From positions 1 to 7,077 of the forward strand of contig CAZPUJ010000608.1 in the NCBI GenBank assembly GCA_964589725.1: a DNA stretch of 7,077 nt, read 5' to 3'. The stretch is from CAYSHJ01 sp964589725. Its GTDB lineage: Bacteria; Planctomycetota; Planctomycetia; Planctomycetales; Planctomycetaceae. Shown here piece after piece: positions 1-6,675 of the stretch; the stretch's first letter is position 1, and the number at the start of each line of letters is the position of its first letter. The position numbers and the translations under genes are program-made. The notes under the pieces were generated by a model, which saw nothing but the letters and a program-made list of their open reading frames with translations, did not search any database and had not been told where the DNA came from.

Positions 1-1
1 A

Positions 2-361
2 CAATTTCAGCTCGCGGCTTTTGCGGCGAGCGAGGGAACGAAGTCCGTGAAGATATCCGTCAGTGTGGCAGGCGGCGATGTGCTCGCGAACGTGAATCGC
101 TGGCGCGGGCAGTTGCAGTTGGAAGAGTGGTCGAGCGACGAATTTTCGAATGCCGCGAAGAAGTTGTCGGTCGACGGCATCGAGGCAACCTACGTGGTGC
201 TCGTGGGCAATGACATGGCCGGTAAGCCAGCCTGCACTCTCGGTGTGATCGTGCCTCGCAGCGGGCAAACGTGGTTCGTCAAACTGACCGGCGACGCCGA
301 ACTCGGGCAGCGTGAGAAGCCTAACTTTGAAAAGTTCGTACAATCGGTGAAGTGGAAGTAA
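2..361 (+). CDS. C-terminal part of a small planctomycete-type protein of unknown function (5' end outside window)
   Basis: The reading frame is open from the first complete codon of the window (base 2) to TAA at 359-361, giving 119 visible residues. A GTG at 47 could be read as a start, but the frame continues upstream through sensible coding sequence (QFQLAAFAASEGTKSV), so the gene very probably begins outside the window. I recognise the pattern 'ISVSVAGGD-LANVNRWRGQL' from small exported or lipoprotein-like proteins of planctomycetes that have no assigned function; this is from memory, not a search. The end (FVKLTGDAELGQREKPNFEKFVQSVKW) alternates short strand-like and helix-like segments and contains no transmembrane stretch. 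No catalytic motif is visible. The signal peptide, if any, would lie outside the window. It is co-oriented with the CcsBA gene 75 nt downstream, so co-transcription and an extracytoplasmic role linked to cytochrome maturation are possible but unproven. Confidence 0.75.
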   Translation, partial: QFQLAAFAASEGTKSVKISVSVAGGDVLANVNRWRGQLQLEEWSSDEFSNAAKKLSVDGIEATYVVLVGNDMAGKPACTLGVIVPRSGQTWFVKLTGDAELGQREKPNFEKFVQSVKWK

Positions 362-374
362 GGTGTCTCTGAAG

Positions 375-388
375 TCTCAAATTTGAGA
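375..388. repeat. Perfect 14-bp palindrome upstream of ccsBA
   Basis: The sequence tctcaaatttgaga is its own reverse complement. It lies 14 nt after the stop of the upstream gene and 48 nt before the CcsBA start. It is AT-rich against a GC-rich background. As RNA it could form only about 5 bp with a 4-nt loop and has no following T-tract, so it is a poor terminator. A dimeric regulator site or a dispersed genomic repeat fits better. No regulator can be named. Confidence 0.5.
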
Positions 389-420
389 TTTGGAGCAACC
401 TGGGGCTTATTCCCCACAAA

Positions 421-430
421 GGAAGAGGAG
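421..430 (+). promoter_or_regulatory. Ribosome binding site that fixes the ccsBA start
   Basis: The purine run ggaagaggag ends 6 nt before ATG at 437 and is a strong Shine-Dalgarno match. The alternative in-frame ATG at 383 lies inside the intergenic palindrome, has no comparable site, and would add 18 residues encoded by what looks like leader sequence. The start at 437 is therefore preferred. Confidence 0.75.
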
Positions 431-436
431 CCGATC

Positions 437-3400
437 ATGGCGACTGACATTCTCAATGAAACCGCGAAGCCGAAACTCGCCGCCGATCGACCGATCGACG
501 TGACCGATGATTTGCAAGCTTCGCTTGGACCAACGTTCGTCAAACTTCTCAAGCCGTTGGCATCGCTCAAGCTGACGGTGGCGTTGCTGGCGATGTCGAT
601 TTTTATTGTGCTGGCCGGCACGATGGCTCAGGTCGACAAAGACATTTGGGAGGTCGTCGACCAGTACTTCCGCTGCGCGATCGCGTGGATCGACTTGCAA
701 ATCTTCTTCCCGCCGTCGTTCTTCGGTGGCACGGCACCGAACATTCCCGATTGGCTGGTGATCCCGTTTCCCGGCGGCTGGCTGATTGGGGCGATGATGT
801 TTTTGAATCTCCTGGCGGCTCACGGCCTGCGATTCAAACCGCAAGCGTCCGGCATGCGATTGTGGGGAGGCATGGGTGTGATCGCTTTGGGGATGCTGAC
901 CACGTGGTTGGTCGTCGAGAGCGGCTCCAGTCCGGATGGCCTGCAACACGCGAGTTGGATTTCGTGGAAGTCGTTGTGGACGTTGTTCAAACTCGGCCTG
1001 ACCGCCGCCTGGGGCGGATCGGTTTATGCCGTATTCCAACAGTTTCGCAGTGGGCCGGCTGAAAAGTTTGACTTGAACGGGCCGGCAGCCGGCACGAAGG
1101 TCGACAAAGTGAAGCTCGGCCTGTGGTTCGTCGCGGCGGCGACGTTGACCGTGACGACGCTCTGGCTGTGGACCAAAGGGGATGCCGCACGGCTCGACGA
1201 TTCGTCGATGCGAATTCTGTGGCAATTGTTGAAAGGGACATTTGCGGGATTGGTGCTGTTGGCCGGCTGCCTGATGGTCTTCAAGAAGCGAGCTGGCGTC
1301 GTGTTGCTGCATGGTGGCATCGCCTTGATGATGGTCAGCGAGTTGCTTGTCGGAATTTCCGCAGTCGAGGGACAGATCTCGTTGCTCGAAGGCGAGCGGA
1401 CGAATTTCGCTCGCGACATTCGGTCGTTCGAACTGGCGATCGTCGATTTGTCGGCGGCAGAGACGGAAACGCATGTTGTCGTGCCGAAGTCTCAGCTCTT
1501 GCACAGCAAAGAGGGTGGCAAGATTCAGCACAAGCTGTTGCCATTCGACGTGCAAGTGGTTGAGTTCCTGCCCAACGCCGACGTCCGCCGTGTTCAAGAC
1601 GGCGAAACGAGCTCAGCCAGGGATGGGCTGGGGAAGGTCTGGCTGGCGGAAGAAATGCGAGCGTCCGCGGGAACCGACTCGGACAGCAAAGTCGATTATC
1701 CGGCGGCGTACGTGCGGCTGACAAAGCGCGGTGGCGATGAGGCGATCGGGACGTATCTGGCCAGCGTGTTGCTGTCCGAAGAGCACCGGTTCGACCAAGT
1801 GGCCATAGACGGCAAGACGTACGATTTGTCGCTGCGGTTCAAGCGGGATTACAAGCCGTACACGGTCGAACTGATCGACGTTCGCAAGGACGACTACATC
1901 GGCACCGACAAGCCACGTAATTATTCTTCAGACATCCACCTGACCGATGCGTCACGCGGCACCGACTTCAAATCTCACGTCTGGATGAACAACCCGCTGC
2001 GCTACGCCGGCGAAACCTTTTACCAAAGCGGCTACCACAAGGTGCCGACAACCGGCGTCGAGGGAACTTCGTTGCAGGTCGTCACGAACGCCGGCTGGAT
2101 GATTCCGTATGTGGCTTGCATGATCGTCGCCGTCGGAATGCTGACGCATTTCTCGATCACGCTCCTGCGGTTCCTCGACCGCCGTTCGCGCGAGTTGGCT
2201 CCGATGTTGAGCGTGGCGGCGGGAAGTTCGGGGTCTTCCGACGAATCGAGATGGCATGGCTACTCGTCCGCGTCCGGCAACGGCCTGTCGAACAAGGAGA
2301 AGAAGAGAGCGAAGCTTCCACCAACATCCGTTTTGGCAACAGAGCCGGCCGACTGGCAGCGCTGGCTGCCGCTCGGGGCGGTTCTGGTGTTGTCACTGTA
2401 TGTCGGCAGCAAGGCCCGGCCACCGGAGATCGGACCCGACGGATTCGACTACGCGGCGTTCGGCAAGCTGCCGATCGTGGCCGACGGCCGTGTGAAGCCG
2501 ATCGACACATACGCTCGCAACACGCTGCGGATCAACTCGGGCAGCGAGACGTTTAAGGACAACAACGACAACACGCAACCGGCGATTCGCTGGCTGCTCG
2601 ACACGATCGCTCGGCCTGACGACGCGAAGAAGCACAAGGTGCTCCGTATCGAGAACCTGGAAGTCCAACAAGCTCTCGGCATTAAGCCGCGCAAGGGATA
2701 TCGCTACGCGCCGGAAGAATTGGATGAGAAGAAGCTGGCAGAACTCGGCGAGGCGATCGAAAAGGCTCGCGCCAAAGGGCCGAAAGGGATGAGCGTGTCT
2801 GAACGCAAGAGTCAGGAGTTCGAACGCAAATACGGCTTGTACGACACGCTGACGCACTTTCGTCGCGTCCCGGAAGCCGACACTGAGATGCCGCAATTGA
2901 GCGTGCTGACGGCTTACGATTTCCGCGAGGCGTTGAGGTCTCGCATGATGCCGTTGGTCGTGCCACCGCTAAAAGTGGACGACACGACCGAGGGTAAAGA
3001 CAACTGGCAGCCGTACTCACTGGCCGTGTTCCTCGAACCGATCGAGGCGAATCCCGAACATCACAACTGGTCGGTCAAGATCATCGAGTTGCTCGAAAAG
3101 TTGAAGGACAACAAGAGTGTTGAACCTCGCCGGCTGAAGTGGGCTCAAGGGGCAAATGAGTGGCTGTCGGCTCAATTCGGTGTATCGCATGCGGCTGTGA
3201 CGAAGACAAACCCAGCGGTCACCGCGTGGCGCGAAATGCTGTCGGCCTACGAAAAAGGAGACGCCAAGACGTTCAATGCCGCGGTCGCGAATTACCATTT
3301 GACGTTGGATGGCCGTTCGCTCAAAGAAGTCAGTCTGTCGAAAGTCGGTTATGAATCGTTCTTCAACCAATTCCAACCGTTCTTCCTGTCCTCGATGAGT

Positions 3401-4297
3401 TATTTCTTCGTGTTCCTGGTCGCGACACTGGCGTGGTTGGGTTGGACCAAGACACTCAACCGCACGGCGTTCTGGATGATTTGCTTCACGCTGGCGTTGC
3501 ACACGTTCGCGCTGGTCTCACGCATCTACATCTCCGGCCGGCCGCCGGTGACGAATTTGTATACGACCGCCGTATTCATCGGCTGGGGAACGGTGGTGCT
3601 GGGACTTGTACTCGAAGCGGTCTACCGTCTCGGCATTGGCAACGTGGTCTCGGCGATGACCGGCTTCGCGACACTGCTGATCGCTCACTATCTGGCTGGC
3701 GACGGTGACACGTTTATCGTGCTGCAAGCGGTGCTCGATACGCAGTTCTGGCTGGCGACACACGTCACGACGATCAATCTCGGTTACGCGACGACGTTCC
3801 TGGCCGGCATGCTCGGCGTGTTGTACGTGCTGCGCGGTGTCTTCACGCGATCGCTAACGCCGGATGTGGAGAAGAATCTGGCTCGGATGATTTACGGCAC
3901 GCTCTGCTTCGGCATCTTTTTCAGCTTTGTGGGAACGGTGCTCGGTGGCCTGTGGGCGGATGACAGTTGGGGCCGCTTCTGGGGCTGGGATCCGAAAGAG
4001 AACGGCGCGTTGATGATTGTGCTGTGGAATGCGCTGGTGCTGCACGCTCGCTGGGGTGGCCTGGTCAAGGAACGAGGCACCGCCGTGTTGGTCATCGGCG
4101 GCAACATCATCACGAGCTGGTCCTGGTTCGGCGTCAACGAACTGGGTGTGGGCTTGCACAGCTACGGCTTCACCGAAGGGGTGCTACTGGCCTTGGGCGT
4201 GTTCGTGCTGAGCCAACTCGCGGTGATTGGCCTGGGCTGCCTGCCGAAGGAGTCCTGGGCGAGCTTCCGTGATCAGCATTTGCGGATGGCGTCGTGA
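437..4297 (+). CDS. ccsBA: Fused ResB–CcsA cytochrome c biogenesis protein (System II haem transporter/synthase, CcsBA type)
   Basis: This 1286-residue integral membrane protein should export haem and attach it to apocytochrome c outside the cytoplasmic membrane. The ResB (CcsB) half has a first membrane helix at about 44-64, then 'AQVDKDIWEVVDQYF', further hydrophobic segments near 112-130, 139-157, 182-201, 227-246, 265-282 and 287-308, an extracytoplasmic loop at about 309-552 with the ResB-typical 'NPLRYAGETFYQSGY' near its end, and a helix at about 553-577. A charged linker (578-640) and a helix at 643-659 lead to a roughly 320-residue hydrophilic region containing 'GRVKPIDTYARN' (from 684). 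The CcsA half starts near 985. It has 'SGRPPVTNLY' (1033-1042) and the tryptophan-rich haem-handling signature W1173...W1178-W1182-W1184-D1185, flanked by H1109 and H1241. H1203 follows in the next helix; H129 in the second ResB helix is a candidate partner. These match the four histidines known from Helicobacter CcsBA. Start chosen by the RBS at 421-430. Confidence 0.95.
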   Translation: MATDILNETAKPKLAADRPIDVTDDLQASLGPTFVKLLKPLASLKLTVALLAMSIFIVLAGTMAQVDKDIWEVVDQYFRCAIAWIDLQIFFPPSFFGGTAPNIPDWLVIPFPGGWLIGAMMFLNLLAAHGLRFKPQASGMRLWGGMGVIALGMLTTWLVVESGSSPDGLQHASWISWKSLWTLFKLGLTAAWGGSVYAVFQQFRSGPAEKFDLNGPAAGTKVDKVKLGLWFVAAATLTVTTLWLWTKGDAARLDDSSMRILWQLLKGTFAGLVLLAGCLMVFKKRAGVVLLHGGIALMMVSELLVGISAVEGQISLLEGERTNFARDIRSFELAIVDLSAAETETHVVVPKSQLLHSKEGGKIQHKLLPFDVQVVEFLPNADVRRVQDGETSSARDGLGKVWLAEEMRASAGTDSDSKVDYPAAYVRLTKRGGDEAIGTYLASVLLSEEHRFDQVAIDGKTYDLSLRFKRDYKPYTVELIDVRKDDYIGTDKPRNYSSDIHLTDASRGTDFKSHVWMNNPLRYAGETFYQSGYHKVPTTGVEGTSLQVVTNAGWMIPYVACMIVAVGMLTHFSITLLRFLDRRSRELAPMLSVAAGSSGSSDESRWHGYSSASGNGLSNKEKKRAKLPPTSVLATEPADWQRWLPLGAVLVLSLYVGSKARPPEIGPDGFDYAAFGKLPIVADGRVKPIDTYARNTLRINSGSETFKDNNDNTQPAIRWLLDTIARPDDAKKHKVLRIENLEVQQALGIKPRKGYRYAPEELDEKKLAELGEAIEKARAKGPKGMSVSERKSQEFERKYGLYDTLTHFRRVPEADTEMPQLSVLTAYDFREALRSRMMPLVVPPLKVDDTTEGKDNWQPYSLAVFLEPIEANPEHHNWSVKIIELLEKLKDNKSVEPRRLKWAQGANEWLSAQFGVSHAAVTKTNPAVTAWREMLSAYEKGDAKTFNAAVANYHLTLDGRSLKEVSLSKVGYESFFNQFQPFFLSSMSYFFVFLVATLAWLGWTKTLNRTAFWMICFTLALHTFALVSRIYISGRPPVTNLYTTAVFIGWGTVVLGLVLEAVYRLGIGNVVSAMTGFATLLIAHYLAGDGDTFIVLQAVLDTQFWLATHVTTINLGYATTFLAGMLGVLYVLRGVFTRSLTPDVEKNLARMIYGTLCFGIFFSFVGTVLGGLWADDSWGRFWGWDPKENGALMIVLWNALVLHARWGGLVKERGTAVLVIGGNIITSWSWFGVNELGVGLHSYGFTEGVLLALGVFVLSQLAVIGLGCLPKESWASFRDQHLRMAS

Positions 4298-4310
4298 ATA
4301 ACCCGCTTTG

Positions 4311-4341
4311 CCTCGTTCCCAAGCTCCGCTTGGAAACGAGG
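4311..4341. repeat. Inverted repeat (14-bp arms, one mismatch, 3-nt loop) after ccsBA
   Basis: The arms cctcgttcccaagc and gcttggaaacgagg pair at 13 of 14 positions around the loop tcc. The single mismatch (C against A on the top strand) becomes a G·U pair in RNA read from the - strand. It begins 14 nt after the CcsBA stop, and both flanking genes end toward it, so it could act as a bidirectional transcript end or 3'-protecting hairpin. There is no real T-tract, so intrinsic termination is only a possibility. It shares the 11-mer cgttcccaagc with the hairpin at 4431-4457. Confidence 0.6.
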
Positions 4342-4387
4342 TTTGGAAAGCTCTGGTTCAAGTCTGTCGCGGCACCCTGTCGCTTGG

Positions 4388-4406
4388 GTCCGATGTCCGC
4401 TCGGAC
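4388..4406. repeat. Short inverted repeat inside the intergenic repeat block
   Basis: The arms gtccga (4388-4393) and tcggac (4401-4406) are perfect complements separated by 7 nt. Taken alone this is weak and could be chance. It is listed because it sits between two longer hairpins in a stretch with no gene, giving a run of three potential hairpins. Confidence 0.3.
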
Positions 4407-4430
4407 TCGCGAAGCGGAGCCTCGGGGAGG

Positions 4431-4457
4431 CGTTCCCAAGCGGAGCACTTGGGAACG
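4431..4457. repeat. Second inverted repeat (10-bp perfect arms, 7-nt loop) before the end of the hydrolase gene
   Basis: The arms cgttcccaag and cttgggaacg are perfectly complementary around the loop cggagca. The sequence cgttcccaagc repeats the module at 4314-4324, and aagcggagc at 4438-4446 also occurs at 4412-4420 and, inverted, at 4323-4331. This modular reuse suggests a dispersed REP-like repeat more than a one-off terminator. It lies 31 nt beyond the stop of the - strand hydrolase gene and has no T-tract on either strand. Confidence 0.6.
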
Positions 4458-4487
4458 TGCGAGATCGACTCCCGCGATCAATCCGAG

Positions 4488-5273
4488 CTACTTCAGCGCC
4501 ACGCCTTTGACGAGTTCCTCCTCCCACTCCTCTAGCAGCGGCCAATCGACGGCACAGGTGCCGAAATCAGCCATGTGTTGATACTTGTCGAGGCGGTCAA
4601 TCGCTCGTTGCAGCAGTGCGTTGTCCTTGCGGAACGCCGGGCCGTGGCTGGGGAGCAGCCATTCCACATCGCTGGCTTGGATCTTCCGCAGTGAATCCAT
4701 GAACGCTGGGATGTCGCTGCCATGATGTGCGTCAATGTGACCAACGCAGCCGTCGCGGTAAATGTTGTCGCCGGAGAATAGCAGGTTTCCGAGCCGGAAC
4801 GACAACTGGCTATTGGTGTGTCCGGGCGTGTGCCAAACTTCGAGCTGCAAGTCTCCGACCGTTAGCAGGTCACCCTCTTTGATCGCTCGTTCAATCTGGA
4901 TGATCGGCAGGTCGATCGAGATTCCCTGGGCCGAGACTTCCGCGTACGTGCGAATGCGATCCCCGGCGGCCAACAGCCGGATACACTCTTCGTGGCCGAC
5001 GGTCTTGGCGTTGGGCAGCAATTCTTTGGCTCGCTTCAAACCCTGGATGTGGTCGACGTCCGCGTGAGTCGCAATCAAGTACTTGCAGTGGATCAGTGGG
5101 AAATCCATCTGGCGGATCAACTCGACGATTTCGTCGGTGGTGTCGGCATAGCCAATGTCGATCAGCAACCACTCTTTCGTGTCGCCGACCAAATAGACGC
5201 AACAGCCCAATCGGCGTCGCGCCTGGTGGTTCATCTCGGTGACATGCGGAAACAACTCTCGCCGAGGCAACAT
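4488..5273 (-). CDS. Metallo-beta-lactamase-fold hydrolase with HxDxDH motif
   Basis: This 261-residue protein has the length and layout of small MBL-fold hydrolases (glyoxalase II-like group). In order: 'LLIDIGY' near 36-42, the metal motif T69-H70-A-D72-V-D74-H75, 'HTPGHT' with H152, 'LLFSGDNIY' with D169, and 'LLPSHGP' with H210. These give the full set of MBL ligands except that Asp72 replaces the second histidine of the usual HxHxDH. There is no signal peptide or membrane segment, so a cytoplasmic location is likely. The substrate cannot be told from sequence; thioester, lactone or phosphodiester hydrolysis are all known in the fold. The gene is monocistronic here: convergent with ccsBA and divergent from the exonuclease. 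The start is supported by 'gaggag' 9 nt upstream, and the stop leaves a compact C-terminus (VKGVALK). Confidence 0.9.
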   Translation of the reverse strand: MLPRRELFPHVTEMNHQARRRLGCCVYLVGDTKEWLLIDIGYADTTDEIVELIRQMDFPLIHCKYLIATHADVDHIQGLKRAKELLPNAKTVGHEECIRLLAAGDRIRTYAEVSAQGISIDLPIIQIERAIKEGDLLTVGDLQLEVWHTPGHTNSQLSFRLGNLLFSGDNIYRDGCVGHIDAHHGSDIPAFMDSLRKIQASDVEWLLPSHGPAFRKDNALLQRAIDRLDKYQHMADFGTCAVDWPLLEEWEEELVKGVALK

Positions 5274-5282
5274 GCCGGCGTT

Positions 5283-5288
5283 CTCCTC
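5283..5288 (-). promoter_or_regulatory. Ribosome binding site of the MBL-fold hydrolase
   Basis: On the - strand this reads gaggag and lies 9 nt before the ATG at 5273-5271. It supports that start. In the remainder of the 172-nt divergent region (5274-5445) I could not find a -35/-10 pair with good sequence and spacing on either strand. Confidence 0.6.
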
Positions 5289-5432
5289 GCTTGTTTGTGG
5301 CTTAGAATCACTGGCATAAGCTAGCGGCTGACCGAGTCCGGCTACAGGGATCGCTCAAGATTTCGGGAAAATGGGGTTTTCCGCCGTCGCCCTTGCGGCA
5401 ATTTCGTTGGCATGGCACGATTCCGCCCCAAC

Positions 5433-5436
5433 GGAG
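5433..5436 (+). promoter_or_regulatory. Likely ribosome binding site for the internal start of rnd
   Basis: ggag lies 9 nt before ATG 5446. The competing start at 5371 is preceded only by 'cggga' 3 nt from the ATG, which is too close. This favours 5446, but the site is short. Confidence 0.4.
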
Positions 5437-5445
5437 TGGCGGTGT

Positions 5446-6657
5446 ATGTCAGGTGCGGCAAAACACTTGCTGATCGAGGACCAGGCGGCTTTCGACGAGC
5501 TATGCCAGCACATTCGCTCGGCGGGCGTGGTCGCGTTCGACACCGAGTTCGTGTCCGAGCACACGTACCTGCCGGAATTGTGCCTGCTGCAACTGGCCAC
5601 GTCCGAGCGTTCCGTTGCCGTCGACCCGTACCGCGTGCATGACTTGTCGGCCTGGTGGGAGATCCTGGCGGATGAAGACACGACTGTGATCGTGCATGCC
5701 GGCCGCGAGGAGATCCGCTTCTGTCTAAATCTTGGCAGCCGTCGACCGCGACGAATTGTCGACACGCAAATCGCCGAAGGTTTGCGGAGCACGACGTACC
5801 CGGTTGGCTACGAATCGCTCGTTTCGCGCGTGCTGGGACACAAGCTGGAGCAACATCAAACACGCACTGATTGGCGACGCCGACCGCTCTCGCCCGAGCA
5901 ACTGGAGTACGCCGTTGACGACGTGCGGCACTTGATTGACGTCTGGAAGAAACAACAAACCTCGCTGAAACGGCTCAAACGACTGGAATGGGCGGAGTCC
6001 GAATTTATCCGCATCGTGGACGAATTGGAGACCGAGCGCACCGAAGAGAGTTGGCGGCGGCTCGGCGGCTTGCAGAAAATGAGGCCGCGGCAGTTGGCGG
6101 TCGCTCGCGAGCTGTTTCAATGGCGCGAGCGGCTGGCGACCGAACGGAATCAACCAATCCGCCGCATCCTGCGCGACGACTTGATTGTCGACCTCGCCCT
6201 ACGTCAGCCGAAATCCGCCGAGGCGGTGCTGGCCACGCGGGACATGAATCGGCCGAGTTACAAAAAGCACGCGGCCGAATTGGCCGCCTGTATCGCGCGC
6301 GGCGTGTCGCTGACGGAGTCTCAATTGCCGCGACCGACGCCCGTGCCCGAATCCAGTTCCGAAGATCACATTCTCAGCAAGCTGCTACAAATCGTGCTGG
6401 CCAATCGCTGTGCCGAGTTGAAAGTTGCGCTAGGCCTCGTCGGCACCTCAGCCGATCTCAAATCGCTCGTCCGCTGGCATACGAAAAAGAACTCGAAGGA
6501 ACCGCCGCCACGCTTGGCCCAAGGATGGCGAGCCGAAGTCTGCGGCGACCTCTTAGCCGACGTCCTCGACGGCAAAGTCCGCTTCTGCGTCGGCGACCGA
6601 GACAGCGAACATCCGCTCGTATTTGAAAAGATCGAAACGCCGACGTCACCGGAGTAG
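5446..6657 (+). CDS. rnd: RNase D-like 3'-5' exonuclease with HRDC domain
   Basis: This 403-residue protein resembles ribonuclease D, a DEDDy exonuclease that trims the 3' ends of tRNA and other stable RNAs. The exonuclease domain covers about residues 8-170: motif I 'AFDTEF' with D32 and E34, motif II 'VHAGREEIRF' (83-92), 'RTDWRRRPLS' before motif III, and motif III Y155-x3-D159 in 'YAVDDVRHL'. Motif II has E89 where E. coli RNase D has the metal-binding Asp85. An HRDC nucleic-acid-binding domain follows at about 208-286 ('ERNQPIRRILRDD', 'ATRDMNRPSY'). The last 100 residues (with 'LAQGWRAEVCGDLL') look like the helical C-terminal region of RNase D. I chose ATG 5446 because the protein then begins right before the first strand, as in relatives, and 'ggag' lies 9 nt upstream. 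ATG 5371 would add 25 residues and remains possible. Confidence 0.88.
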   Translation: MSGAAKHLLIEDQAAFDELCQHIRSAGVVAFDTEFVSEHTYLPELCLLQLATSERSVAVDPYRVHDLSAWWEILADEDTTVIVHAGREEIRFCLNLGSRRPRRIVDTQIAEGLRSTTYPVGYESLVSRVLGHKLEQHQTRTDWRRRPLSPEQLEYAVDDVRHLIDVWKKQQTSLKRLKRLEWAESEFIRIVDELETERTEESWRRLGGLQKMRPRQLAVARELFQWRERLATERNQPIRRILRDDLIVDLALRQPKSAEAVLATRDMNRPSYKKHAAELAACIARGVSLTESQLPRPTPVPESSSEDHILSKLLQIVLANRCAELKVALGLVGTSADLKSLVRWHTKKNSKEPPPRLAQGWRAEVCGDLLADVLDGKVRFCVGDRDSEHPLVFEKIETPTSPE

Positions 6658-6675
6658 AGACGGCGCCGAATATTG

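Noticed and set aside
47..361. GTG at 47 as the true start of the first gene.
   Set aside because: The frame is open and protein-like right up to the window edge, and there is no ribosome binding site before 47.
401..416. Small hairpin tgggg/cccca just before the ccsBA ribosome binding site.
   Set aside because: Five base pairs with a 6-nt loop is within chance expectation for this base composition.
383..436. Earlier ATG at 383 as the ccsBA start.
   Set aside because: It overlaps the palindrome, lacks a ribosome binding site, and adds residues unlike the family. ATG 437 has a strong site 6 nt upstream.
407..1597. A 396-codon open frame on the - strand opposite the first third of ccsBA.
   Set aside because: Its translation is rich in Arg, Gln and His with no recognisable domain, as expected from the antisense of a GC-rich gene. 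The + strand frame encodes clear ResB sequence throughout, so this is a shadow frame.
4294..4581. Small open frames over the intergenic repeat block on both strands.
   Set aside because: They cross hairpin modules and the end of the hydrolase gene, have no ribosome binding site, and show no domain-like sequence.
5312..5326. Possible sigma-54 promoter (tggcataagctagc) in the divergent region.
   Set aside because: The GG and GC elements are separated by 9 nt, not the required 10, and the -12 element matches poorly.
5371..5445. N-terminal extension of the exonuclease resembling a hydrophobic leader (AVALAAISLAW).
   Set aside because: RNase D is cytoplasmic, the ribosome binding site is better placed for ATG 5446, and the extension is probably untranslated leader. 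It is kept as an alternative start, not a signal peptide.
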